From assembly GCA_027577595.1 (NCBI GenBank), contig JANBRJ010000025.1, forward strand, positions 1-64,000: a DNA stretch of 64,000 nucleotides, written 5' to 3'. Made by a program: the position numbers and the translations under genes. This DNA comes from Coemansia sp. RSA 487. Lineage: Eukaryota; Kickxellomycota; Kickxellomycetes; Kickxellales; Kickxellaceae. This document shows, in pieces, positions 1 to 9,597 of this stretch. How positions within the stretch are numbered: the stretch's first letter is position 1; every line of letters starts with the position of its first letter. The notes under the pieces were generated by a model. It was not told the origin of the DNA. It worked only from the letters and a program-made list of their open reading frames with translations, and made no database searches.

Positions 1-336
1 AACTGCCTCACCGGCACTCTCAAGAAGTTCCTGAAAGTGCCCAACCCCCGCCCCTACCAACGAAAGAAGATGAAAGAGGTCCTCTGCCACGGTCTCCTTA
101 AGTGCACCAACGAACTATGTATGGGGCCCGTGGAAGTGGATGGTGCCTTGACTCCTCGTTCACGCATGTACAACCGAGATCTCGCAGCCGTTCTCAACTT
201 CAGGCATATTTTCCATGGCCTTTGTGACCACGGTGAGACTCCAGAGCGCTTCTGTCGCAGCCAGCCTGCTGCCGTTGCTACCACCGATGAACAGCAGCCC
301 AAGAAGAAAAGGAGGAGGGCGAGGACAAACAAATAA
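1..336 (+). CDS. Fanzor/TnpB-like nuclease, C-terminal part (cut by window edge)
   Basis: The frame is open from base 1 to the TAA at 334-336, so only about the last 111 residues are visible. They contain a CX4C knuckle (KCTNELC, preceded by HGLL), then NRDLAAVLNF, which matches the RDxNAAxN signature around the third RuvC aspartate of TnpB/Fanzor proteins. The tail is strongly basic (PKKKRRRARTNK), a likely nuclear localisation signal. Fanzors are eukaryotic relatives of TnpB that cut DNA guided by a transposon-encoded RNA. The first zinc-ligand pair and the other RuvC motifs would lie left of the window, so activity cannot be judged. Two related copies lie at 29.4 and 36.7 kb. Alternative: another transposon-encoded zinc-ribbon protein. 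Confidence 0.65.
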   Translation, partial: NCLTGTLKKFLKVPNPRPYQRKKMKEVLCHGLLKCTNELCMGPVEVDGALTPRSRMYNRDLAAVLNFRHIFHGLCDHGETPERFCRSQPAAVATTDEQQPKKKRRRARTNK

Positions 337-393
337 CGACCACCACGAAATTCAGCCAAGGTTATAGCCGCGGCAAATCCTAGTTCTAGGACA
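337..393 (+). other. Conserved post-stop hairpin segment, candidate guide-RNA scaffold part
   Basis: This non-coding segment directly after the Fanzor-like stop codon is kept in all three copies. It can form a stem-loop at 355-374 (outer GCC/GGC, inner GGU/GCC closed by UAUA) and a second palindrome at 379-390 (CCTAGTTCTAGG). In copy 2 the only change in the first stem-loop falls in its internal loop. In TnpB/Fanzor systems the guide RNA overlaps the 3' end of the gene and runs toward the element end, so the position fits. The RNA role is inference. Confidence 0.35.
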
Positions 394-674
394 GGGTGCA
401 GTCCCTTTTGCAGGTAGGTGCTCGAATGAGAGCTGAAGAGATGAACATCTGTGGCTGCTTTTTGACGATGGTACTAATCGTTTGTGTTTTCTCTTATGTT
501 TTCCTGTTTTGCACTGACGCATATGCCACGCCTGCGCAAACGACTTTTCCTTGGAACGCAGAATGCATTGCTGCCACCGCAAACCTTTCACCATTCGACG
601 CATATACATCCTTATTCGACGCAACCAGTTTTGCAAAACACTGTAAAGAAGAACGAACTATCTGTGGTACAGCT

Positions 675-1034
675 CTAACCGATAAGCGTACGCGGTTTGT
701 CTTTCTTCTCGTCCAAGGTCTTCATTTTCTTGTCAATAAATATGGCGCGAGCACGGTCCATATCGTCGACAGTGTTGGCACGGCGCAGGCACTCGTTCAT
801 AATGCCCTTTACCTCGCTACACCTCCAAACGACACCAATCGTGTGCTTGGAGCTGCACTCGCTGAACAGTTGCATGGCGTCCTTGCATCGTCTATACGCT
901 TGCTTTCGCCGCAGCTCTATAACCTTGTTCTCTTCACGCCGAGTCAGCGCTGCTAGCCTTATGTTTGGCGTCAGCTGGGGTGCTTCTACTTGCGGGCCTG
1001 GCGTCATAAGCCGCTCCTTCGTCTCTTCGTCCAT
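675..1034 (-). CDS. CMC1: Twin CX9C mitochondrial protein, CMC1-like
   Basis: A 119-residue protein with the family's two CX9C pairs: Cys50-Cys60 and Cys72-Cys82 (the latter within RCSEVKGIMNECL). Twin-CX9C proteins of the Cmc1 family enter the intermembrane space through the Mia40 disulfide relay and help assemble cytochrome c oxidase; Cmc1 stabilises newly made Cox1. The N-terminal about 45 residues are a charged extension longer than in human CMC1. Start is the ATG at 1034. The gene is divergent from fumarase and ends close to the transposon end. Another twin-CX9C family member is possible, but the spacing and the downstream charged helix fit Cmc1 best. Confidence 0.7.
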   Translation of the reverse strand: MDEETKERLMTPGPQVEAPQLTPNIRLAALTRREENKVIELRRKQAYRRCKDAMQLFSECSSKHTIGVVWRCSEVKGIMNECLRRANTVDDMDRARAIFIDKKMKTLDEKKDKPRTLIG

Positions 1035-1449
1035 TCCTTGCTAGTTTAAGAGTATTGAAATGAAACAGGTTGTAGAAAAAGTTGTTCGAATTTGTCTCTT
1101 GTTAAAAAGAGAAGGGTGCTTGAGCAGCTCTGTATCGCATCCAGAGGAAAAAAAGTACCTTTCAATTTCTGATCAAATCGTAAAAGAGCGAACAGACCGT
1201 AGATTAGCAGCATGTTCTTATCTAAAGCTTGGGCCACCAACACTCATCCTCTTGAACTTCCCCTTTTGTGGCATGAGATAACGGAAAAGGGTTAAATTCT
1301 CCTTGCTTGGGGTTTAAAAAAAACCTCCTGTTCTGCCTTTGGTTTGCTCTCTTTCCTTTTCATATGCATCTTTTGCTACTCTAACAACCCTTTCTTTCAA
1401 ATTCGTTTACTTTTCCGCTTTTGAATCCTGACTGCAAAGCAAACAAACA
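1035..1449. promoter_or_regulatory. Divergent spacer between CMC1 and fumarase
   Basis: About 415 bases, AT-rich, between two divergently transcribed mitochondrial genes. It must hold both promoters. Pyrimidine-rich tracts occur at 1315-1420, just before the fumarase start. No convincing TATA box or coding sequence was seen. Confidence 0.4.
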
Positions 1450-2161
1450 ATGTCCTCCATCAACCCTGCTCTGAAGCATGGCGCTGCTGTAAGTACCACC
1501 TTTCGGCTTTATCGTGCTCTGTTTAATTAGAAACCAAGGGGGTTCCTGCTTACGTTGTTCTATCGATTCCTACATATTAACCTGTTGTGCGATGTCCTTT
1601 TTCTATTTTTCTTCCCTGGTATATGTTCTGCTGCTAGCTCCGCCAAATCGCTGTTTCTGGCGTCCAAGCTGCCACCAAGCACAGGTCCGTTACCAGTGCA
1701 GCTCGCGCATTCTCTGCCACTACCTCCCAGTTTTCGGTAAACTATCACTATTGAAACGTAGACATAACTCGGATCGATTCTAGGAAGAAAAAGAGGCCCG
1801 GGATTGTTTTACTAAAAAAAATAAGATTATTACGTTCATCTGCAAATATGATCTGACATGTATCATGTAGAAGGTACGTCTCGAGCGCGACACGATGGGC
1901 CAGCTCGAGGTGCCAGCCGACAAGTACTACGGATGCCAGACCGCGCGCTCCAAGATGAACTTTGACATCTGCGCCGACACCGATCGCATGCCCGAAGCCG
2001 TCGTGCGGGCGATGGGTGTGCTTAAGAAGGCAGCAGCCGTAGTTAACCGCGACTTTGGACTGGACGTCAAGGCCAGCGATGCGATCCAGCAGGCGGCGCA
2101 GGAAGTGATCGATGGCAAGCTCATGGCCCACTTCCCTCTTGTTGTGTGGCAGACCGGATCG

Positions 2162-2193
<32 letters not shown>

Positions 2194-3271
2194 GATTGCC
2201 AACCGGGCCATCGAGATTCTTGGTGGCGAGCTGGGATCCAAGAAACCGGTCCACCCGAACGACCACGTGAACAAGAGCCAGTCGTCCAACGACACGTTCC
2301 CGACCGCCATGCATATTGCCGCAGTAACAGAGATCAACCGCCGCTTGCTTCCTGCTCTCAAGGACCTCCGTGATGCGTTCCAAAAGAAACAGGACGAGTT
2401 TGCAGACATCATCAAGATTGGCCGCACCCATTTGCAAGATGCCACGCCTCTGACGCTGGGCCAGGAGTTTTCCGGATACACGCAGATGCTGAGCAACGCG
2501 ATTGAGCGCATCGAGGCTACGATTCCACGCCTGTCGCAGCTGGCCATCGGAGGCACCGCCGTTGGCACTGGCCTGAACACGTACACTGGCTTTGATAAGC
2601 GCATGTCCGAGGAGATCTCCAAGATCTCTGGGTACCAGTTCACTCCTGCGCCGAACAAGTTCGAATCTCTTGCAGCGCACGACGCGCTAGTAGAGGCCTC
2701 GGGCGCGCTCAACACCATTGCCGTTTCGCTGTTCAAGATTGCCAGCGACATCCGTCTGCTAGGCAGCGGGCCGCGGTGTGGGCTTGGAGAGCTTCAGCTG
2801 CCTGAGAACGAGCCTGGCTCGTCTATTATGCCCGGCAAGGTCAACCCGACGCAGTGCGAGTCGTTGACTATGCTCTGTGCGCAAGTAATGGGCAACCATA
2901 CGGCGGTGACATTTGGTGGTGCCAATGGCCACTTTGAGCTCAATGTGTTCAAGCCCATGATGATCTACAATGTCCTCCATTCCATCCACTTGCTTGCTGA
3001 CGGCAGCGACTCTTTCCGCAAGAACTGTGTTGTTGGAATCACAGCCAACAAGGAGCGAATCAACAAGATCCTCCACGAGTCTCTTATGCTGGTCACTGCG
3101 CTGAACCCCTATATCGGTTACGATAACGCTGCTGCTGCCGCAAAGAAGGCACACAAGGAAGGCACGACGCTCAAGCAAGCTGCTATTGCGCTAGGCTCGC
3201 TTACTGAGGAGCAGTTTGACCAGTGGGTGCGTCCGGAGGATATGCTCGGTCCCAAGGACTACAAGAGCTAA
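1450..3271 (+). CDS. FUM1: Fumarate hydratase, mitochondrial (class II), three exons
   Basis: Fumarase interconverts fumarate and L-malate in the TCA cycle. The model is join(1450..1488, 1638..1736, 1871..3271), giving 512 residues. Both introns are phase 0 with GT-AG ends (GTAAGT and GTAAAC donors; TAG acceptors). Exons 1 and 2 encode an Arg/Ser/Ala-rich mitochondrial presequence without acidic residues. Exon 3 starts [10 protein letters not shown] and carries the whole enzyme: [24 protein letters not shown] and the fumarase/aspartase signature [13 protein letters not shown]. The ATG at 1895 inside exon 3 is not the likely start because the conserved strand RLERDT lies upstream of it. Length and motifs are normal for a working class II fumarase. 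Confidence 0.93.
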
Positions 3272-3495
3272 ACATAGTCCGCTATCATATGCTAACGGAA
3301 ACAGCACCTTTTTCTTTGTCTATCTCCAAGCCAAATCTAGAAACAGAAGTTGATTCTAGTTATGTAAAGAAATTTTAAAAGGAAAAAAAGCACATGTGAT
3401 ATAATCTAAATTTATGAAAATATGAAATCACGTATTTATGGAAATAGAAGCGTTTGTGCAATCGAGGTTTTAAAATAAAAAAAAAAACAAAAAAG

Positions 3496-4500
3496 CTAAT
3501 GTGTGCGAGGTGCACATTTGATGGGTCTTGGGCGGCATTTCCTAATCTTAGTTGTAGGATGAAGAGGTATGCCCAAAATGGCAGGTATTCTAGCAACAGC
3601 ACTCGCTTTCTTGGCATCTACGATGTTAGCCTCGACTTCGGAGGCAGAAGTCGTCGGGGTAGCAGCTGCGAGCTTATCCTTAATAACAGCAGTAAATGTT
3701 GTGGTAGGAGTAGGAACTGGGGTAGGAGTTTTACCAGGGGCGGGAGAGTCCTTATTCTCAGGAAGTGTGGTGACCTTAGCAATCAAACTCTTTGCCTCAG
3801 CGTTAAGACCGTAGGCGTAACTATCTGGAGGATTGCCCTGCTTGAGCAGTGTGGGCATATCGGCGGTATTTACAACATACGACGAGCTTTTGACAGCTAT
3901 GTCGAAGCAAGTGGAATACCATTCACCAGCAGGGTTCTTGTTAAAGTACCAGAACCAAACAAAGTGGTAGGTCTTTCCAGGGACCAAATTCTTGGGGACG
4001 ACCCACGAACCAAGGCATACGGAGTTGTCCTGCGTAGTGAAGCAATTTGCCGGCGTAGCAAAGTTAAATGATCCAGCGACTGGCGCAGTTGTCCGCTCTG
4101 AAACGTTTGAAAACTCTTTGGTGGAGTCTGGGTAGTACAAAACGTAGACTTTGGTCGGGTTCGTGGTAACCAAATGCCCGTTTTGCTCCCATGCAGTGTA
4201 TATTGTCTCTCCAGGCTGCGCGGTGGCCATTGGGAAATCGGCTCCGTAGTTCTCGGTCGATTGCTGTTTCGGATTGCACATGGGCTGGGTTGTAGGCTTT
4301 GCGTTAAACACGTACGCGTACGCGGTGTTAATGTCTGTGGCCTTGCGAGTTGGATATCCTCTCGCGTATCCCAAGCATTGCTTGTTGAAGGGGTCATATT
4401 TAACACAGTCTATCCAGCTGTGAGCCAGCACAGACGTGGATAGGAGTGCAAGAGCTGCAACAGTAGATACTCTGACACCGGCAATATATCCCTTTGCCAT
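3496..4500 (-). CDS. Secreted His-1 protein, LPMO-like (tandem copy 1)
   Basis: A 334-residue protein with a signal peptide ending STSVLA, so the mature protein starts His27-Ser-Trp. An N-terminal His is the hallmark of the copper histidine brace of lytic polysaccharide monooxygenases. His109 (in WEQNGH) is a candidate second brace ligand. The strand pattern TYHFVWFWYFN followed by EWYSTCFDI resembles the LPMO strand that carries the axial Tyr, here Tyr195. Cysteines at 32, 42, 75, 153, 162 and 198 suggest disulfides. A Pro/Thr-rich linker leads to a basic C-terminus with KCRPRP. I do not recognise the exact family; function as a wall-polysaccharide oxidase is inference. Two paralogues follow upstream in the same orientation. 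Confidence 0.75.
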   Translation of the reverse strand: MAKGYIAGVRVSTVAALALLSTSVLAHSWIDCVKYDPFNKQCLGYARGYPTRKATDINTAYAYVFNAKPTTQPMCNPKQQSTENYGADFPMATAQPGETIYTAWEQNGHLVTTNPTKVYVLYYPDSTKEFSNVSERTTAPVAGSFNFATPANCFTTQDNSVCLGSWVVPKNLVPGKTYHFVWFWYFNKNPAGEWYSTCFDIAVKSSSYVVNTADMPTLLKQGNPPDSYAYGLNAEAKSLIAKVTTLPENKDSPAPGKTPTPVPTPTTTFTAVIKDKLAAATPTTSASEVEANIVDAKKASAVARIPAILGIPLHPTTKIRKCRPRPIKCAPRTH

Positions 4501-5599
4501 TTTCTTCCGATAATCCTGACGGAGGTAAGAAACTGAGGGGTGAGATGCGAGAATAAAAAACTGAAATAGCTAAAAGTGTAATAATACAAGCCCAATGAAA
4601 AATACAATTTGGAGTGTTGAAAAACTAATGAAGAAAAAGTAATACCAGTTAAGAAGACCGCCAAATGGTTTATATGTCGCGTATTTAGGGAGTGGGATTT
4701 GCCCAGAAAATAGTCAGCAGTAGGGTGATAAGAAAAGAATTGGCTAAATATTTTAGCTATTTTTACAAAAATAAAAGCGACCACGGGAGTGCTACTATAT
4801 AAATAAATATCCAGTTCATTAATCTACAGAGGTGTATGAAAACACAAGAATAAAAAGAGTTCAATGTAGCTCAACCTTAAAGTTTCTTTTTTCGTATATC
4901 ATCACCACAAGATAGCTTTTCTTCACTAGGACTGCATGTCTTTCGGGCAAAATGTTACATTTTGACAGGATATCAAAATAAAAAGATAGTAGGAGGGGGC
5001 AATTTATTCATAAGCATAAAAGACGAAACAAAAAATAGCAAATTAAAGAGTGTATGGATAAAAAACAAAGTTCAAGATGGTTTGTGATACGAAGACAATT
5101 GACCACCATATGACCATCAGACCACAGGTTGCTGGTTCACGTTTTTCGGGTAGTGAAGAATTCCAAAGAATAAAATGATGCACTGCAGTCAGTTGTGTAT
5201 AGCTGCGCTGCTTTCCCTCAGGTATCGCGAAATTGTAGTGTAGATAGAGGAGGCGATACTGTATGATGTGACCTTGGTTCAGGTAGCGCATTTATAATTG
5301 TCGTAAAGCACCAAAGGAGGCACGCTACAAGACATATGCAATGTCTTCTGTTTAAACATATAGCGGTCTCATGCGAATACTAAAAGCATCTGTATATTTT
5401 CAAGCCGAATGTGTGTTTACTATGCTTTATTACACAAAAATAAAGCAAAAACTATAATTTAAATGCCATACACATGTAAACGTCCTAGCAGCCATAATTA
5501 ATGCACTACACGGTTCCAGGAATACACGCTACATATATCAATATTTAAAAAAGACAAAAGAAGTTTAAGAAAAATATATATTTGGCTGCTGCAAGGCAT
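4501..5599. repeat. Spacer of tandem unit 1
   Basis: About 1.1 kb of AT-rich non-coding DNA upstream of the first LPMO-like gene. It aligns by eye, with much divergence, to the spacers at 6.5-7.5 and 8.5-9.3 kb; shared landmarks include the ACCATCAGACCAC-like and GAATTCCA-like stretches around 5100-5170, 7130-7160 and 9180-9235. So it belongs to the duplicated unit and was copied with the gene. No ORF with coding character was seen. Confidence 0.55.
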
Positions 5600-6490
5600 T
5601 TAGAGACATGTCATGCCAGTGCCAGCTGGGCTGGCAGGTGCTTCACCAGAAGTGGGCATCGTAGCATCAGCAATAATATCAGCCCTGCCAATTTCAGCAA
5701 TTGAAGCAGTAGTGGGTTTTACCGCAGAGCCGGTACTTGCTTGGCTCTCGAGGAATGTAGTAACCTGGGCAATCAAACTCTTTGCCTCACCGTTAAGACC
5801 ATAGACGTAGCTATCTGGAGGATCTCCTTTCTGGAGCAACGTGGCCATAGGGGCAGTGCCAACAACATGCGACGAATCGCTGATCTGCATATCGAAACAA
5901 GTGGAGTACCATTCACCAGCAGGGTTCTGGTTAAAGTACCAGAACCAGACAAAGTGGTAGGTCTTTCCAGGAACCAGGTTTTCAGGGACAGCCCATGAAC
6001 CAAGGCATACAGAGTTGTCCTGCGTAGTGTAGCAGTTATTGACAGTCGCAAAGTCAAATGATCCAGCAACTGGCGCAGTTAATCTCTCAGAGACGTCGGT
6101 AAACTCTTTGGTTGAGTCTGGATAGTACAATATGTAGGCCTTTGTAGGATTCGTGTTGTTCATATGTCCGTTCTGCTCCCACGTAGTGTATATTGTCTCT
6201 CCAGGCTGCGCAGTGGCCATTGGGAAATCGGCCCCGTAGTTCTCGGTCGATTGCTGTTTCGGATTGCACATGGGTTGGGTTGTAGGCGACCCGCTGAAAA
6301 GATACACGTACGCAGTGTTAATGTCTGCGGCCTTGCGAGTTGGGTATCCTCTCGCGTAGCCCAAGCATAGCTCGTTGAAGGGATCGTATTTGACGCAGTC
6401 TACCCAGCTGTGAGCCAGCACAGACGTGGATAGGAGTGCTAATGCCACAGCAACAGATGCTGCAGTGCTTGCAACGTATCCTTTAACCAT
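5600..6490 (-). CDS. Secreted His-1 protein, LPMO-like (tandem copy 2)
   Basis: Start is set at the ATG at 6490 (MVKGYVAS), which lines up with both paralogues and gives a good signal peptide; the frame is open further upstream but without conservation. Mature protein starts His27-Ser-Trp, with the WEQNGH and EWYSTCFDM motifs as in copy 1. About 296 residues; the C-terminal tail is short and ends TGMTCL, lacking the KCRPRP motif of the other two copies. From about residue 30 to 220 it is nearly identical to copy 3, including synonymous sites, which points to recent duplication or gene conversion. Confidence 0.75.
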   Translation of the reverse strand: MVKGYVASTAASVAVALALLSTSVLAHSWVDCVKYDPFNELCLGYARGYPTRKAADINTAYVYLFSGSPTTQPMCNPKQQSTENYGADFPMATAQPGETIYTTWEQNGHMNNTNPTKAYILYYPDSTKEFTDVSERLTAPVAGSFDFATVNNCYTTQDNSVCLGSWAVPENLVPGKTYHFVWFWYFNQNPAGEWYSTCFDMQISDSSHVVGTAPMATLLQKGDPPDSYVYGLNGEAKSLIAQVTTFLESQASTGSAVKPTTASIAEIGRADIIADATMPTSGEAPASPAGTGMTCL

Positions 6491-7555
6491 TCTCTTTGGA
6501 TAATCCTGATGTAGGTGAGAAAATAAAGAATTGAAATATCTACAAGTGCAATAATTAAAGCTCAGCAAAGAATATAATCGGGATGTCGGTTAGGAAGCTG
6601 GCTATCAATTTACTTGTGGTGTGGTTTGGGGAGCGAATTTTATCTAGTATAATGAAAATCTTGAGCGGTAGGGTGGTAAGAAAAGCGTAGTCAAGTATTG
6701 GCTATTCTCCTTAAACTGTTGGACTTATTCCATGGTTTTATTGTTTTTTGTACAAGATTTAACCATTTCATGAACTGCTAGGAAGAAGTAAAAAAAAGAC
6801 ATTGGGCTAGAATAAAGATATAGCTGCCCTCAAGAAAAAGCAATGTCTTTTGCGCAATAACACCATGCTGTGACTATATCTCCTTTGGACTAAGGCGTGT
6901 GGCGTCATTTTTTACACTATAGCTTGTTTCTTTTTGGCAACATCCTATGTTACGACAAGATATCAAAGAAAGATGGATATGGAAAACAAGCCCCGTGTCT
7001 TTCCAGGATACTGAAAGGGATATTCCTTTCTACTGGTAGGAGAAAGAAAGAAGAAAGGCAATAAAAGAGAGTATAAAAATAGAACGAATGGTCAGAGTTT
7101 TGTGTTTTATGAAGGATGTATCATCATGTAAGACTGCCAGACCGTGAAGAATTCCAGGTAAGAAAGTGTATAATGGCTCATTGCAATAGAGACATTGCCA
7201 GAAAGTGTCAGTGTGCAAATGTTAGTAATAATGGAGTGTTTCCCGTATAAGCACCACTCGCCCTACAAAACTATCGAGTGAGGTCAAATCATAGAACAAT
7301 AACATACAATCACTAATGTTGTATATTTTCAAGTCAAATGTGTTTACAGTGTTGCTTTATTCAAATTTTTTCATTTGACAGAAGATAATGACTGGATAAA
7401 ACGAAAGAGTTTTATGCTGTTCTCACGTATGTATCTCGGAACCTGTCATTTAGGCGCTGCATGATTCTAGGACGCGTACTTTTCCATGCCAAATAGTATG
7501 CGCTACACACATCTTTATTCAAAAAGGACAAAAATGTCTACGCAAAATGTCACAC
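6491..7555. repeat. Spacer of tandem unit 2
   Basis: About 1.06 kb, AT-rich. The first about 75 bases next to the gene are the same as those beside copy 3; beyond that it drifts but stays alignable to the copy 3 spacer (for example around 6590-6700 against 8590-8695). No coding sequence seen. Confidence 0.5.
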
Positions 7556-8488
7556 TTAGCCGCTGTTTGGCCGTGGGCGACACTTCATGGGGGGAGGAGT
7601 AGCAGCGGTAATAGCATCAGCTGTGCTGGCAGGTGCTTCGTTGGAATAACCGGATACTGCGTTATTGGCAGGGAGATCAGCCTTGATAACAGCAGAGGTC
7701 GCATCGGGAGCAGGTACCGCTGTGGTGCTCTTACTCGCTTGGTTCTCGGGAAGTGTGGTAACCTGCGCAAGCAAGCTATTGACCTGGTCGTTAAGGCCGT
7801 AGGCGTAGCTATCTGGAGGATCTCCTTTCTGGAGCAACGTGGCCATAGGGGCAGTGCCAACAACATGCGACGAATCGCTGATCTGCATATCGAAACAAGT
7901 GGAGTACCATTCACCAGCAGGGTTCTGGTTAAAGTACCAGAACCAGACAAAGTGGTAGGTCTTTCCAGGAACCAGGTTTTCAGGGACAACCCATGAACCA
8001 AAGCATAGAGAGTTGGGCTGTGTGCTGTAGCAGTTATTGACAGTCGCAAAGTCAAATGATCCAGCAACTGGCGCAGTTAATCTCTCAGAGACGTCGGTAA
8101 ACTCTTTGGTTGAGTCTGGATAGTACAATATGTAGGCCTTTGTAGGATTCGTGTTGTTCATATGTCCGTTCTGCTCCCACGTAGTGTATATTGTCTCTCC
8201 AGGCTGCGCAGTGGCCATTGGGAAATCGGCCCCGTAGTTCTCGGTCGATTGCTGTTTCGGATTGCACATGGGTTGGGTTGTAGGCGACCCGCTGAAAAGA
8301 TACACGTACGCAGTGTTAATGTCTGCGGCCTTGCGAGTTGGGTATCCTCTCGCGTAGCCCAAGCATAGCTCGTTGAAGGGATCGTATTTGACGCAGTCTA
8401 CCCAGCTGTGAGCCAGCACAGACGTGGATAGGAGTGCTAATGCCACAGCAACAGATGCTGCAGTGCTTGCAACGTATCCTTTAACCAT
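7556..8488 (-). CDS. Secreted His-1 protein, LPMO-like (tandem copy 3)
   Basis: A 310-residue protein with the same signal peptide and mature His27 start as its neighbours, candidate brace His in WEQNGH and candidate axial Tyr in EWYSTCFDM. The tail is Ala/Pro/Thr-rich and ends PPMKCRPRPNSG, sharing KCRPRP with copy 1. Its start lies 1998 bases from that of copy 2, which in turn lies 1990 from copy 1, so the array is regular. A cluster of differences from copy 2 near 7987-8033 (STQPNSLCFGSW against TTQDNSVCLGSW) interrupts two tracts without visible differences. Likely secreted and acting on cell-wall or substrate polysaccharide; not proven. Confidence 0.75.
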   Translation of the reverse strand: MVKGYVASTAASVAVALALLSTSVLAHSWVDCVKYDPFNELCLGYARGYPTRKAADINTAYVYLFSGSPTTQPMCNPKQQSTENYGADFPMATAQPGETIYTTWEQNGHMNNTNPTKAYILYYPDSTKEFTDVSERLTAPVAGSFDFATVNNCYSTQPNSLCFGSWVVPENLVPGKTYHFVWFWYFNQNPAGEWYSTCFDMQISDSSHVVGTAPMATLLQKGDPPDSYAYGLNDQVNSLLAQVTTLPENQASKSTTAVPAPDATSAVIKADLPANNAVSGYSNEAPASTADAITAATPPPMKCRPRPNSG

Positions 8489-9597
8489 TCTCTTTGGATA
8501 ATCCTGATGTAGGTGAGAAAATAAAGAATTGAAATATCTACAAGTGCAATAATTAAAGCTCAGCGAAGGATAGAATTGGAATTTCGGTTAGGAAGACGGC
8601 TATCAATTTACTTGCAGCGCGTTTTGGGGAGCGAATTTTATCCAGTATAATGAAAATCTTGAGCAGTAGGACGGTAAGAAAAAGGTGGTCAAGCAATTTT
8701 TTTTTTTACAAAAATAGAGAAACCATGGAAAAGCCCAACATTTAAATGGGATATCCAGTTCATTAGCTGGCAGAAAGATGGGAAAAAACACGATAATGTC
8801 GGCGGAATAAATATATAGCCCGATAAAGTCTTTCATACAATAGCACCACGAGGTGACTTTTCCCTTTGCGCTAAGGCATTTGATGACTTTTTTCCACTAT
8901 GAGGACTGTTTACCTTTCTGGCAATAGCCTGCTACGTTACAACAGAATAGGAAAAGGAAAATAGATGTAGAAAAGCGGCTCCGTGTCTTTCAAAGACACT
9001 GAAAGGAGATTTTCTTTATGTTCGTGAAGAACGAGACGAATAAAGATAAATAAAAGGAAATAAAAGCGTAAGGGAGGAAAGGGAAGGAAAAAAGAATGGC
9101 GAGAAAAGAGGGTATAGAAAGAAGGCCACCAAAAAAAAAAAAACGAATTGTCCAGCTTGCGAGTTATATGAAGGATAGACCATCGCGTGAAACCGTCAGA
9201 CCACGGTTGTCTGCACTTTTTCAGGAATTCCAAATAAGAAGAGTGCACAATGAGCTGCTGTGCATATTCTCTGGTATCATGAAACTAACATGTAAGGAAC
9301 GGATGATGCTTTTTTCCATTCTTACTTTATGATTTGCGTTCTCCACAACATGTAAATTACACGACACATTCCTTGCCACTCTGCTGGTGGTGCTGCCTTT
9401 TTTGCTTTTTCTCCCCTCTGTTTTTTTCTCCTTGTGCAGTGTAATTAAACGAATTGCATACTTTTCTTTCTGAACCAGTCCATGACAACATCGACAGTAG
9501 GAAAATGCTCGTCTTACTGCACAATCAATTGGACACAACAACATACAACTGAAAAAAAGCCAGACAGAATGCTGTGTGCAGTTCGCTTTTTTTTTTT
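8489..9597. repeat. Spacer of tandem unit 3 and its right edge
   Basis: AT-rich non-coding DNA. Similarity to the other two spacers can be followed to about 9300; after that no repeat relation is visible. Homopolymer runs (A13 near 9130, T runs near 8700 and 9590) are present. No gene was recognised. Confidence 0.4.

Larger units (their letters stand above)
1..644 (+). mobile_element. 3' part of a Fanzor-bearing TIR transposon (copy 1)
   Basis: The nuclease tail (1-336) is followed by a post-stop segment (337-393) shared with the copies at 29.3 and 36.6 kb. About 120 bases without a counterpart in those copies come next, then a terminal repeat (about 518-644). This repeat matches, in inverted orientation, the far end of the other two copies. 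The outer tip reads CAGTGTTTTGCAAAACTGG on the bottom strand, nearly palindromic. The left end lies outside the window. CMC1 ends only about 30 bases away (675). Fanzor genes are known passengers of several TIR DNA transposon families; the transposase family here cannot be told. Confidence 0.6.
3496..9310 (-). repeat. Three-unit tandem segmental duplication, period about 2.0 kb
   Basis: Three head-to-tail units each hold one His-1 secreted gene plus about 1 kb of upstream spacer. Start codons at 4500, 6490 and 8488 are spaced 1990 and 1998 bases. Units 2 and 3 are closest in the gene body and first 75 upstream bases; unit 1 is more diverged. Unequal crossing-over is the usual cause of such arrays. 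Confidence 0.7.

Noticed and set aside
396-956. Long plus-strand open frame after the Fanzor-like gene
   Set aside because: It overlaps the CMC1 gene antisense and the terminal repeat; codon pattern and lack of conservation show it is a shadow.
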